Assembly (NCBI GenBank): GCA_965267435.1
Contig: OZ253960.1
Span: forward strand, 62,001 to 126,000
DNA from: JAWPMT01 sp965267435
Lineage (GTDB): Bacteria; Bacteroidota; Bacteroidia; Cytophagales; Cyclobacteriaceae
Direction of reading: 5' to 3'
Length of the DNA stretch: 64,000 nt
Program-made: the position numbers and the translations under genes
In this document: positions 25,563 through 34,842 of the stretch, in pieces
Layout: each line of letters opens with the position of its first letter
Position numbering within the stretch: the first letter of the stretch is position 1
The notes under the pieces: generated by a model
What the model saw: only the letters and a program-made list of their open reading frames with translations
Database searches by the model: none
Told to the model about the DNA's origin: nothing

Positions 25563-26225
25563 TTATTTGTCTCCTTGCAGTATACGTACTTTTTCCAAAT
25601 TCATCTCAACAAAATCATCAATGACCAGGTCTGCGGACAATTCTTCCCGGCCATGAGATGTGGCCAGTGCAACGACTTTAGAACCAGCTGCCTGGCCCGC
25701 CTTTATTCCGGAAACCGCATCTTCGAAGACTACACACTGATTGTTAGGGAGGTCCATTGCGGCTGCACACTTCAGGTAAATCTCCGGGTTAGGCTTGCCT
25801 TTCGTAACCGCACGGTCATCCAGAATTTGTCGAAACCTTGAACGAATCCCTAGCCCATCGAGCGTGAAATCCACGTTGGCTGAGGGAGCGGAAGTCCCCA
25901 CGATCATAGGGATGCCTTGTTCATCGCAAGCCTGGATAAATGCCTCAAATCCAGCGGTCATTTGCAGATGTGGCCCATATAACTCACGATACAAAGCTTC
26001 CTTCTCTTCACCCACCTGCCGGATGCGATCATCACTGATGTCATCGTCACCCAGAACAAATCGGACCACTTCCCGGAGGGTTCGTCCATTGAGGTTTTCC
26101 TTGTAAGTCTCAGCGTCCAGCTGAATATTATATTTTTCGCCCAGGATCTCCCAGGCTTTGTAGTGGTATTCGTGATTGTCCACGATCACCCCATCCATGT
26201 CAAAAATAATTCCCAGCGGTGTCAT
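25563..26225 (-). CDS. HAD-family hydrolase, beta-phosphoglucomutase-like
   Basis: 220 aa, cytoplasmic. The HAD motif I is FDMDGVIVDN with nucleophile Asp9 and acid/base Asp11; a four-helix cap follows (WEILGEKYNI, LNGRTLREVV). Motif II is IVGTSAPS, motif III the Lys in TKGKPNPEIYL and motif IV VFEDAVSGI. The NGRTLREV cap sequence and GKPNPEIY resemble beta-phosphoglucomutases and sugar-phosphate phosphatases. It is 65 bases downstream of a GH63-like glycosidase, so sugar-phosphate handling is a sensible guess. Confidence 0.87.
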   Translation of the reverse strand: MTPLGIIFDMDGVIVDNHEYHYKAWEILGEKYNIQLDAETYKENLNGRTLREVVRFVLGDDDISDDRIRQVGEEKEALYRELYGPHLQMTAGFEAFIQACDEQGIPMIVGTSAPSANVDFTLDGLGIRSRFRQILDDRAVTKGKPNPEIYLKCAAAMDLPNNQCVVFEDAVSGIKAGQAAGSKVVALATSHGREELSADLVIDDFVEMNLEKVRILQGDK

Positions 26226-26290
26226 TCAAAGATTGCTATTGTTGATGTTCTAAAGGGTGTTTGCAATTCGAGCGCATTTATAAAGTCTCC

Positions 26291-28915
26291 CTACCCGTAG
26301 TACCGGTAGATCATTTCTGCGATTAGGCCGGTCCACCCGGTCTGGTGAGATGCTCCCAACCCCTCCCCAGTGTCGCCATTGAAGTATTCATAAAACAAGA
26401 TGTGGTCTTTGAAGTTCGGATCTTCCTGGTGTTTCTTGTAGGCACCATAAAGCGGACGGTGGCCTTTCTCGTCGGGTAGGAAGATCTCAAACATCCTCCA
26501 GCAAATCTTCCTGGTAATCTCGGTCATCGAATACTTCTCGCCCGAGCCAGTTGGGAATTCGACCTTGAAGTCGTCGCTGTAGTACTGGCTAAACTTGAGT
26601 AGCGACTCGAGTAGGAGATAGTTCACGGGGAACCATATGGGCCCACGCCAGTTGGAGTTGCCGCCGAAGAACGAAGAATCCGACTCGCCTGGGAGATATT
26701 CGACGGTCAGGGTCTCATCATCTACCGTGAACGAATACGGATTGTCCTTGTGAAACCTGGACAGTGCCCTGATCCCATAGTCCGACAGGAACTCTTCAGG
26801 GTCTAGCATTCTCTCCATCGTTTTCTTCATTCGGTGCTTCCGTAGGACGCTTAGCAAATGACGATGGTCTCGCCCTTCTTCCTGCCAGCGAGAGACGAGA
26901 GACGCCAGTAGGGGGCGCTCTTTGAGGACAAATTCCAGCTTTTCCCGGAATTCCGGTAGCTTCTCATATACTTCCGGTTGGATGGTCTCCACAGCGTAAA
27001 GGGGAATAAGCCCTACCATCGAGCGAACCTTCATCCGCTGATCTTCTGCATCAGGGCAGTGGATCACATCATAATAAAAACTATCCTCTTCATCCCACAA
27101 GTCCACACCGCCAGCACCGATGCCGTTCATCGCTCCACTTATATACAGGAAATGTTCAAAGAACTTGATGCACATGTCCTGATAGACGGGATATACCTCC
27201 GACAGGTCGATGGAAATCCGCAGCATATTGAGGGCGAACATGGCCATCCAGCTGGTGCTGTCTGCTTGCTCCAGGCGCGAATTCTCGATGATCATATGAT
27301 TGCGATCGAACACACCAATGTTATCCAGTCCCAGGAACCCTCCTTCGAAGAGGTTGTTGCCATCCTTGTCTTTTCGGTTGATCCACCACGTGAAATTCAC
27401 GAGCAGCTTGTGAAATGCCTTTTGCAGGAATTCGATATCACCCTTGCCTGTGGTTCTTTTGTCTAGCTGATATACACGAAGGACTGCCCAGGCATGTACC
27501 GGCGGATTGACATCACTGAAATTCCATTCGTACGCAGGTATTTGACCATTGGGATGCTGATAGCGCTCATTGAGCAGCAATAACAGCTGCTGTTTGGCAA
27601 AATCAGGGTCTATCCTCGCTATTGGGATTGTGTGAAATGCCAGGTCCCACGCGGCATACCATGGGTATTCCCACTTGTCTGGCATGGAGATCACGTGGTG
27701 GTTGAAGAGGTGTTGCCAGTCTGCATTGCGCCCCTCTTTACGATTGGGGGGAGGGCCATGTCTGCCGGGGTCACCGTGCAGCCAGTTCTTCACATTGTAG
27801 TAGTAGAACTGTTTGCTCCACATCATTCCGGCAAACGCTTGTCGCTGGATAGAGCGCAGTTCAGGATGCTCGACCCGCTCTTGAAGTCCGGCGTAGAATT
27901 CGTCAGCCTCAGATTTTCGTTCCTCAAAGACCCCTTCAAAGTCGGCAAAAGGATCTGTCAGGTGCTCCTTACTCATTCGGACCCGTATCTGTCCGGAACC
28001 TTTCGGTTTCAACTTCAGGACAGCGACACCCGCAGTTTTGGTACCAAATAGGCTTGGGTTGGTATCCGGAGCGCCATGGATCACATAATTGTTGATGGCG
28101 TCTTTGGGGTATTTAGAAGCATTGGCAATGCCGTAAAGTCGCTTGCGGTTGGTTTCATTCTCGCAGAAAAGCACCTCCTCAATGGAGTCGTCAAAGTAGA
28201 GATGATAGTTGCCCAGTATGTGATGCTGCACCAGTAGCGTATTGTCACCGAGCCATGAGATCTTCGGCTTGGTGGCATCCCTTCCAGAGGACCAGGTATT
28301 GCGAAACCACAACGTAGGAAGGATGTAAAGCTCCCGTTCTTCGTCGCCGCGATGGTGAGCCGTGCATTTGAAGAGAAAATCGAATGGGTCTTTCTTGGCA
28401 TATTCCAGAAAAAGGTCATAGTAGTCGTCATCATCGAAGACCCCGCTATCCAAGATTTCATACTCGCGCTCATCGCGACCTCTCTTTGCATTCTCCGACA
28501 CTAACCGTGCATAAGGGAACTCCTGCGCAGGGTATTTGTAGAGCATCTTCATGTAAGAATGCGTCGGCGTCGAGTCGAGGTAATAGTAGAGTTCCTTGAC
28601 ATCCTCACCGTGGTTGCCCTCCGTGCCTGTTAAGCCAAAAAGCCTCTCTTTTAAAATGGGATCTTGACCATTCCAAAATGCCCACGAGAAGCAGATGCGC
28701 TGATCTTCATTGCTAAACCCACCAATTCCCTCTTCTCCCCACCGGTAGGCCTTGCTTCGTGCCTGGTCATGCACTACAGACTCCCACGCATTGCCATGCT
28801 CGGTGTAGTCCTCTCTTACTGTGGCCCATTGACGTTCAGATAGATAGGGCCCCCATTTTTTCCAGGGAATACCGGCCCTATCGTCCTCAAGTCGGGCTTT
28901 TTCCTTTATCGACAT
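26291..28915 (-). CDS. GH63-like (MGH1-type) glycoside hydrolase
   Basis: 874 aa without a signal peptide, hence probably cytoplasmic. The length and conserved blocks are those of the bacterial MGH1-like/GH63 glucosidase group with an (alpha/alpha)6 barrel: WGPYLSERQWATVREDY at the start, EWNFSDVNPPVHAWAV in the middle, and WRGPIWFPVNYLLLESL and GEGLGASHQTGWTGL near the end. Family members cleave alpha-glucosides such as glucosylglycerate, mannosylglycerate or oligosaccharides. The substrate here is not readable. The downstream HAD protein could process a released sugar phosphate. Confidence 0.87.
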   Translation of the reverse strand: MSIKEKARLEDDRAGIPWKKWGPYLSERQWATVREDYTEHGNAWESVVHDQARSKAYRWGEEGIGGFSNEDQRICFSWAFWNGQDPILKERLFGLTGTEGNHGEDVKELYYYLDSTPTHSYMKMLYKYPAQEFPYARLVSENAKRGRDEREYEILDSGVFDDDDYYDLFLEYAKKDPFDFLFKCTAHHRGDEERELYILPTLWFRNTWSSGRDATKPKISWLGDNTLLVQHHILGNYHLYFDDSIEEVLFCENETNRKRLYGIANASKYPKDAINNYVIHGAPDTNPSLFGTKTAGVAVLKLKPKGSGQIRVRMSKEHLTDPFADFEGVFEERKSEADEFYAGLQERVEHPELRSIQRQAFAGMMWSKQFYYYNVKNWLHGDPGRHGPPPNRKEGRNADWQHLFNHHVISMPDKWEYPWYAAWDLAFHTIPIARIDPDFAKQQLLLLLNERYQHPNGQIPAYEWNFSDVNPPVHAWAVLRVYQLDKRTTGKGDIEFLQKAFHKLLVNFTWWINRKDKDGNNLFEGGFLGLDNIGVFDRNHMIIENSRLEQADSTSWMAMFALNMLRISIDLSEVYPVYQDMCIKFFEHFLYISGAMNGIGAGGVDLWDEEDSFYYDVIHCPDAEDQRMKVRSMVGLIPLYAVETIQPEVYEKLPEFREKLEFVLKERPLLASLVSRWQEEGRDHRHLLSVLRKHRMKKTMERMLDPEEFLSDYGIRALSRFHKDNPYSFTVDDETLTVEYLPGESDSSFFGGNSNWRGPIWFPVNYLLLESLLKFSQYYSDDFKVEFPTGSGEKYSMTEITRKICWRMFEIFLPDEKGHRPLYGAYKKHQEDPNFKDHILFYEYFNGDTGEGLGASHQTGWTGLIAEMIYRYYG

Positions 28916-29025
28916 ATCGTCTCAATCGTCTATTGGAATGCCACCTGTCAATTGCTAAAAACAATTTCAGAAACGACGAGGGCAAACTTAAAAACCCATA
29001 GTCCCTGATTCATGCTTTCAAGTGC

Positions 29026-29033
29026 TAATTTTG
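29026..29033 (+). promoter_or_regulatory. TAnnTTTG promoter element of guaA, five bases before ATG
   Basis: TAATTTTG fits the TAnnTTTG -7 consensus and is followed by CGGCCATG, exactly as at mtaB. No TTTG -33 box was found 19 bases upstream. Transcription would start at or next to the guaA ATG. Confidence 0.5.
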
Positions 29034-29038
29034 CGGCC

Positions 29039-30562
29039 ATGGAAGAAAAAATCCTCATTCTTGATTTCGGCTCCCAATATACGCAGCTCATCGCACGTAG
29101 GGTTCGCGAACTGAATGTCTACTGCGAAATCCATCCCTTCAACCATTTCCCACCTGTAGAAGATGATGTTATTGGTGTCATTCTGAGCGGCAGCCCATGC
29201 TCGGTGTTGGATGAGGGTGCGCCTGATATGGAGTTGACTGACTTTGGGGATATCCCTGTCCTCGGGATCTGCTACGGAGCACAGCTGATTGCCCACAAGA
29301 TGGGAGGAAAAGTCACAAGGTCGGCACATCGGGAGTATGGCCGCTCCAACCTGGCTACCATAGAAGACAATCGCCTGTTTGTGGGCATAGACGAGGGCTC
29401 GCAGGTGTGGATGTCACACGGTGATACAATCACCCAGCTTCCAGATACATTTCATACCATCGTCTCCACAGCGGACATACCTGTGGCGGCTTATCAGGTA
29501 AATGGACATGAAGTGTACGGCATTCAGTTTCACCCGGAAGTGACCCATACCTCCAAAGGAGTGCAACTTCTGCAAAACTTTGTAGTGGAGATCTGTGGTG
29601 CCAGCCAATCATGGACAGCGGCGCACTTCGTTGAAATGACCGTTGCCGAACTGAAGGAGAAGCTGGGGGACGACAAGGTGGTGATGGGACTATCGGGAGG
29701 AGTTGATTCTTCTGTGGCGGCGTTTCTGATACATAAGGCTATTGGCAAAAACCTCTATTGCATTTTTGTCGACAATGGACTGCTCCGCAAGGGGGAATTT
29801 GAGGCCGTACTCAAAAGCTATGAGGGCCTCGGGCTCAACGTACATGGTGTGGATGCAAAAGAGAAGTTTTACACTGCGCTCGAAGGGCTGACCGATCCCG
29901 AAGACAAGAGAAAAGCCATAGGTAAGACGTTCATCGACGTCTTCGACGAGGAAGCGCACCGAATTGAGAATGTCAAGTGGCTGGGGCAGGGCACGATCTA
30001 TCCGGATATTATCGAATCTGTATCTGTCAACGGACCTTCCGTCACCATTAAGTCACATCACAATGTGGGAGGATTGCCCGAGCGCATGAAGCTAAAAGTT
30101 GTGGAGCCTTTGACTTCTTTGTTCAAAGATGGGGTACGCCGCGTAGGTCGATCACTTGATCTTCCACAGACGATACTGGGGCGCCATCCTTTCCCCGGAC
30201 CGGGATTGGGTATTCGGATTTTGGGAGACATCACTCCTGAGAAAGTGCACATTCTACAGGAGGTAGATAATATTTTCATTCAAGGACTGAAAGATGACGG
30301 CCTCTATGATGAGGTGTGGCAGGCGGGAGCGATGCTACTACCCATACAATCAGTAGGAGTCATGGGTGACGAGCGCACGTACGAGCGCGTCGTGGCACTG
30401 CGTGCCGTGACAAGTCTGGATGGGATGACAGCAGACTGGTGTCATCTGCCTTATGCCTTTCTTGGCAAGATCTCCAACAAGATCATCAACCAGGTAAAGG
30501 GCATCAACAGAGTGGTCTACGACATAAGTTCAAAACCTCCCGCGACCATAGAGTGGGAGTGA
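29039..30562 (+). CDS. guaA: GMP synthase (glutamine-hydrolysing)
   Basis: 507 aa; converts XMP to GMP with ATP and glutamine, the last step of de novo guanine nucleotide synthesis. The N-terminal class I amidotransferase has Cys78 in LGICYGAQ and the His-Glu pair in IQFHPEVTHT. The ATP-pyrophosphatase P-loop is GLSGGVDSS, and the C-terminal dimerisation domain ends with the invariant PPATIEWE. An upstream in-frame ATG at 29012 exists, but 29039 gives the family's standard start EEKILILDFGSQY. The next gene begins about 35 bases downstream. Confidence 0.96.
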   Translation: MEEKILILDFGSQYTQLIARRVRELNVYCEIHPFNHFPPVEDDVIGVILSGSPCSVLDEGAPDMELTDFGDIPVLGICYGAQLIAHKMGGKVTRSAHREYGRSNLATIEDNRLFVGIDEGSQVWMSHGDTITQLPDTFHTIVSTADIPVAAYQVNGHEVYGIQFHPEVTHTSKGVQLLQNFVVEICGASQSWTAAHFVEMTVAELKEKLGDDKVVMGLSGGVDSSVAAFLIHKAIGKNLYCIFVDNGLLRKGEFEAVLKSYEGLGLNVHGVDAKEKFYTALEGLTDPEDKRKAIGKTFIDVFDEEAHRIENVKWLGQGTIYPDIIESVSVNGPSVTIKSHHNVGGLPERMKLKVVEPLTSLFKDGVRRVGRSLDLPQTILGRHPFPGPGLGIRILGDITPEKVHILQEVDNIFIQGLKDDGLYDEVWQAGAMLLPIQSVGVMGDERTYERVVALRAVTSLDGMTADWCHLPYAFLGKISNKIINQVKGINRVVYDISSKPPATIEWE

Positions 30563-30597
30563 TTTGTTATTTTCACAGCCATACTAAACACGCCGGT

Positions 30598-32442
30598 TTG
30601 AAGAAGTATTGTTTTACAGGGGCATTCCTACTGACGATGACCGTCAGTCTTTTTGGACAGGGCCCACAGAGCGAATTCCTGGAAGCGAAACGGCTCTACC
30701 GCGAAGGTGACTACCGTGCCGCTCAAAGTGCTTTTAGTAGCTTATATCAAGATCGGTCCTTCGGCCCGTACGCCTCTTTTTTTGCCGGCTTGTCTGCTTA
30801 TCAGCTGGATGAGAAGGATCGCGCCCTGACCATCTGGAGGCAACTCCTTTCTACCCATCCGGATTGGGATCAGCTGCAAGAGCTTTATCACTGGATGATA
30901 CTCACCAACTATGAATTGGAGGAGTACGATGAGGCTGTGAGAGTCAGTATGTTGCTAGAGCTGGTAGGTGGGCGCGAAGAAGCGGCTTTGATGGCCGATC
31001 GGTTCCTTCCGATGGTCGATCTGGAGATTCTCCGAGGTCTTTCGCTGCAGTTTCCGGACTTTAAACCTTTGGGGAGAATTCTCGCAGGGAGGCTAACCCG
31101 GGAATACCCAGATGACATTGAAACCATTCGAGACCTTATCGAGAAGTTTCGACTCGATCCAATGGATTTTTCTCCGCCCTCGAAGCCCAACATCCGAAAG
31201 GAGGAATATGCCATTGCAGTGCTGTATCCGTTCCTGTTCGACGGTTTGGAGGACCCGGGAAGAGTAGTCAACAATAAGGTGGTCATGGAACTCTATCAGG
31301 GTATGAAGCTTGCGGAATATGACCTGGAGATGGAGGGTAATCCGGTGAAGCTTTATCCTTACGACACTCGCCGGAGTGCCGAGGTGACGCAGGCGTTGCT
31401 GGAGACAGAAGAGATCGAAAATGCCGACGTGATTGTTGGTCCATTATTCCCCGGCCCGAACTACGTGGTCGACTTGTTTGCACGAGAGCATGAAATCAAT
31501 ATGGTGAATCCCGTCTCCAGCAATTCGAGCGTCATCGGGAACAATCCCTATTCATTTCTTCTCAAGCCGACGAACGAGACGGTGGCAAAGAATCTCGCGG
31601 ATTTCGCCGCCAGGAATTATGGCGAGCGAGGTGCCTTGGTCTACTATGGGGCGACGAGTCAGGACACGGCCTTTGCCAACACTTACCGAGAGAGGTTGGA
31701 GGAGCATGGAGTCGAGATCACGCAGTTTCGCACGGTTGATATCAAGAGCAGCAAAGCGCTATTGGATTCGCTGATTGAGAAAGAGGACATTTTCATGGAG
31801 AGTCTCGAACAATTGGATTCTATGATGGCGGTCCCCGGCAAGATCATCAAAAGCCGGAAACCGAAACCTACCGTCCCTTCAGAAAAGGACTACCTCCTTC
31901 CCACAGGCAGATACCCCGGTGACTCATCGGTATATTATGAGACCAAATATTTCATCCTGCAGAATAGCATCGGTCATATTGCCGTGATATCCAGAGACAA
32001 TAGTATCATCAATAGTTTCATAGGCGTTGTAGAGACACGCGCAGACACGATGGGACTCGTCGGTTATGGTAACTGGTTGGAACTGGATGCGGTGGATTAT
32101 GAGCAGCTGGAACGGCTCGAGGTCTCATTGGCATTGCCAGAGTTCATGGATGAGTTGTCACCAACTTATCAATCACTCTATCGTCGCTTTCAGAGCTCCT
32201 GCCTTTGCCTTCCTTCTATTTACCACTTCCTCGGCTATGAAGGAACGATGTTTTTGGGGAGGATGCTGCACAAACATGGAACGAACTTTCAATATGGGTG
32301 GCTTGCAGATGGGTTGGTGCCGGGTGAGGTTGTGAAGGGATATGATTACGGCCTCTATCGAGACAACCAGGTCGTACCTATAGTGAGATTGAAGAATTTG
32401 GTATTGGAGGAGGTAGTTGCGGAAGAAGATGACGAAGAGTAA
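30598..32442 (+). CDS. TPR and periplasmic-binding-fold protein
   Basis: 614 aa from a TTG that gives a good signal peptide (KKYCFTGAFLLTMTVSLFGQG); a GTG at 30559 is the alternative. Residues about 25-170 hold TPR/YfgC-like helices (EAKRLYREGDYRAAQSAF, YHWMILTNYELEEYDEAV). From about 205 the protein resembles a type 1 periplasmic binding fold (Peripla_BP_6): AVLYPFLFDG, VKLYPYDTRRS, VIVGPLFPGPNYVV and GALVYYGATSQDT. The combination recalls LpoA-type penicillin-binding-protein activators; a cell-wall role is inferred. The end overlaps hemL by 14 bases. Confidence 0.78.
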   Translation: MKKYCFTGAFLLTMTVSLFGQGPQSEFLEAKRLYREGDYRAAQSAFSSLYQDRSFGPYASFFAGLSAYQLDEKDRALTIWRQLLSTHPDWDQLQELYHWMILTNYELEEYDEAVRVSMLLELVGGREEAALMADRFLPMVDLEILRGLSLQFPDFKPLGRILAGRLTREYPDDIETIRDLIEKFRLDPMDFSPPSKPNIRKEEYAIAVLYPFLFDGLEDPGRVVNNKVVMELYQGMKLAEYDLEMEGNPVKLYPYDTRRSAEVTQALLETEEIENADVIVGPLFPGPNYVVDLFAREHEINMVNPVSSNSSVIGNNPYSFLLKPTNETVAKNLADFAARNYGERGALVYYGATSQDTAFANTYRERLEEHGVEITQFRTVDIKSSKALLDSLIEKEDIFMESLEQLDSMMAVPGKIIKSRKPKPTVPSEKDYLLPTGRYPGDSSVYYETKYFILQNSIGHIAVISRDNSIINSFIGVVETRADTMGLVGYGNWLELDAVDYEQLERLEVSLALPEFMDELSPTYQSLYRRFQSSCLCLPSIYHFLGYEGTMFLGRMLHKHGTNFQYGWLADGLVPGEVVKGYDYGLYRDNQVVPIVRLKNLVLEEVVAEEDDEE

Positions 32443-33721
32443 CGAATTATTTGAGCGCGCCCAACACTTCATTCCTGGGGGTGTCAACTCTCCGGTAAGA
32501 GCATTTAAGGCCGTAGGAGGCAACCCATTGTTCATCCAATCGGCGAAAGGCGCCTACCTCTTTGATGAAGACGGCCACAAATACATAGATATGATTGGCT
32601 CATGGGGCCCTATGCTTCTGGGTCATGCGCACGAGAAGGTGACAGAGGCTGTGAAAGAAGCCGTGACCTCAAGTCCCTCATTTGGCGCACCCAGTAGGCG
32701 AGAGGTGGAGATTGCGGAGCTGATCGTGAGCATGGTGCCCTCGGTGGAGAAAGTCCGCATGGTCAATAGCGGTACAGAAGCGACGATGTCCGCGATTCGC
32801 CTGGCAAGGGGCTATACCGGAAAGGACAAGATCATCAAGTTTGAGGGTTGCTACCACGGTCATGGTGATTCGTTTTTGATCGCCGCCGGTAGCGGTGCGG
32901 TGACGATGGGTACCCCAGATAGTCCAGGTGTGACGAAAGGTACGGCACAAGACACACTTTTGGCACGTTTCAATGACCTGGAGCAGGTTTCTGAAATCGT
33001 AACGGAAAATCCCGAAGAAATAGCAGCCATCATTTTGGAGCCTGTCGGCGGAAATATGGGCTGTGTCTTGCCTGAAGCTGGCTTCCTCGAGGGGCTGCGT
33101 TCACTGTGTGATGAACACAAAATTGTGCTGATATTCGATGAAGTCATGACCGGCTTTCGACTGGCAAGAGGCGGTGCGCAGGAACTCTTTGGCGTGACGC
33201 CTGACATGACTACCCTTGGTAAGATCATCGGTGGCGGGCTCCCTGTGGGCGCCTATGGAGGTAAAAAAGAAATTATGGACTACGTATCCCCGGCGGGGCC
33301 AGTCTATCAGGCTGGCACGCTGTCAGGGAATCCTGTGGCGATGGCCGCGGGCTTGGCGATCCTTACTGAGCTGCAGAGTAGACCGGAGATCTACGAGCAA
33401 GTCGCAGCCACGACTCGCAGGATCGTCGAAGGCATCCAATCATCTATACAGGAGCTGGATTTGTCGCTGACGATGAACCACATCGGCAGCATGTACACGC
33501 TATTTTTCACGAGTGAGCGCGTGACGGATTTTGATAAGGCTAAAGCTTGCAATACCGAACTATTCGGTCGGTATTTCAGAGAGATGCTGGAGAGGGGCGT
33601 CTATCTGGCTCCTTCGCAGTTTGAATCGCTATTCATCTCCACGGCCATTTCGGATGCCGATGTTGACAAGATCGTCGGGAGTAGCCATGAGTGCCTTTCC
33701 TCAATAAAGAGCCAGGCTTAA
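32429..33721 (+). CDS. hemL: Glutamate-1-semialdehyde 2,1-aminomutase
   Basis: 430 aa, class III PLP aminotransferase fold; forms 5-aminolevulinate in the C5 heme pathway. Diagnostic parts: FIPGGVNSPVRAFK start, NSGTEATMSAIRLAR for phosphate binding, FEGCYHGHGDSFL, LIFDEVMTGFR with the PLP-contacting Asp, and the Schiff-base Lys265 in LGKIIGGGLPVG. The ATG lies inside the end of the preceding gene. Its 3' end overlaps the convergent DUF3667 gene by 21 bases. Confidence 0.95.
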   Translation: MTKSNELFERAQHFIPGGVNSPVRAFKAVGGNPLFIQSAKGAYLFDEDGHKYIDMIGSWGPMLLGHAHEKVTEAVKEAVTSSPSFGAPSRREVEIAELIVSMVPSVEKVRMVNSGTEATMSAIRLARGYTGKDKIIKFEGCYHGHGDSFLIAAGSGAVTMGTPDSPGVTKGTAQDTLLARFNDLEQVSEIVTENPEEIAAIILEPVGGNMGCVLPEAGFLEGLRSLCDEHKIVLIFDEVMTGFRLARGGAQELFGVTPDMTTLGKIIGGGLPVGAYGGKKEIMDYVSPAGPVYQAGTLSGNPVAMAAGLAILTELQSRPEIYEQVAATTRRIVEGIQSSIQELDLSLTMNHIGSMYTLFFTSERVTDFDKAKACNTELFGRYFREMLERGVYLAPSQFESLFISTAISDADVDKIVGSSHECLSSIKSQA

Positions 33722-34681
33722 TAGAAGCTCCAATACGATGGAGAAGACCATCAGGACGGTGTAGATCAACCCGATAGAGAATAGTTTCAAAAGCGTCGGG
33801 AATATCTTTTGTCCATATACCCTCTTCATGGACAGGAATATGTACAACGTGACTAGCAGGAGTGGTACCCCAATGACTTGTTCAGTTTCCATACCACCGA
33901 TCAAGGCTACCGTCCAGGCAATGCTGAAGATAAAAAAGGTAAAAGAGTGGATGTGAAACGAGTGGATCAGGTGATGAATGTACTTGCCTTTTCTCCAGTA
34001 GAATAGTTTTAGTAGCAGCGCATAAATGGGAAGGATAAAGAACATCATAATTGGGATGTTACTCAGTATTGATCCCTGCACTTCAGATCCGGTCGAGTTT
34101 GAAACACGAATGTACCTGGTCATACCGAATCTGCGCCAGAAGGCCTGATCCTCGACATGCAGGGAGTCAAGGATCTCCTCGTTGGTGTGTCCTTCATCCA
34201 CCATCCGTTCGATGACCATGGACTCCCAATCTGTAACAGGCCAGTCGCTGGAATCAGTTGGTAGACCGGCGGGCCCAAGGGCAATGAGGCTGTCCAATTC
34301 GGCTTTATCTCTGCCCTCTACAACTTCACCGTTCACAGTGATATTTGAAGCGGGGTCGGAAGTATTTCTGACATGCCAGGAAAAAAGCGTAAAGTGAATA
34401 AGGCTGATCACTAGATAAAGGCGCACGGGGTGGGCGAACATCACGCGCTTTCCCTCATTAAAAGAACTCGTGAGATGGCCAGGTCGCGTGCTGAAGGGCT
34501 TGATGGACCGTCCGAATCGGGAATCTAGTGAGAAATAATTGCTGAAAAACTCGCGAAACAGAACACCAAAAGAGAGGTTGTTGTGTGTGTTTTCTTGGCC
34601 GCAGTTGGGGCAGTAATTGTAAACGTCAGAAATAGATCGACCACAATTCAAACAGGTGGATGACTTCCTTCTAATCTTCAT
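33701..34681 (-). CDS. DUF3667 zinc-ribbon membrane protein
   Basis: 326 aa. A rubredoxin-like ribbon CLNCGRSISDVYNYCPNCGQ opens the protein, followed by the DUF3667 core LFREFFSNYFSLDSRFGRSIK and TRPGHLTSSFNEGKRVMFAHPVRLY. There are about four to five membrane segments, one near residue 80 and the rest in the C-terminal 130 residues. Function unknown. The ATG overlaps the stop of the 54-aa protein upstream (ATGA), so the two are coupled. Confidence 0.82.
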   Translation of the reverse strand: MKIRRKSSTCLNCGRSISDVYNYCPNCGQENTHNNLSFGVLFREFFSNYFSLDSRFGRSIKPFSTRPGHLTSSFNEGKRVMFAHPVRLYLVISLIHFTLFSWHVRNTSDPASNITVNGEVVEGRDKAELDSLIALGPAGLPTDSSDWPVTDWESMVIERMVDEGHTNEEILDSLHVEDQAFWRRFGMTRYIRVSNSTGSEVQGSILSNIPIMMFFILPIYALLLKLFYWRKGKYIHHLIHSFHIHSFTFFIFSIAWTVALIGGMETEQVIGVPLLLVTLYIFLSMKRVYGQKIFPTLLKLFSIGLIYTVLMVFSIVLELLLSLALY

Positions 34682-34842
34682 TTGCGACCCATTCTGTTGA
34701 CTAGAAAGGCGATCCCCCAAACGCCCAATGCCGCCAGTGTGTACTCCAATTCATTTTCGTCGGTCCGGAGGCTAATCCAAAACAAAGCCATCGCTACAAA
34801 TATGAGGATCCAGACAAGAATTTTATGCGTTTTTGCGCTCAT
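34678..34842 (-). CDS. 54-aa small membrane protein between kdsB and DUF3667
   Basis: A short frame with ATG at 34842 inside the last codons of kdsB (20-base overlap) and TGA overlapping the DUF3667 ATG by four bases. The protein has two hydrophobic stretches (ILVWILIFVAMALFWISL and YTLAALGVWGIAFLV) separated by an acidic RTDENELE turn, and ends NRMGRK. That is a plausible two-helix hairpin. The perfect nesting between two coupled genes argues that it is translated. No family recognised. Confidence 0.7.
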   Translation of the reverse strand: MSAKTHKILVWILIFVAMALFWISLRTDENELEYTLAALGVWGIAFLVNRMGRK

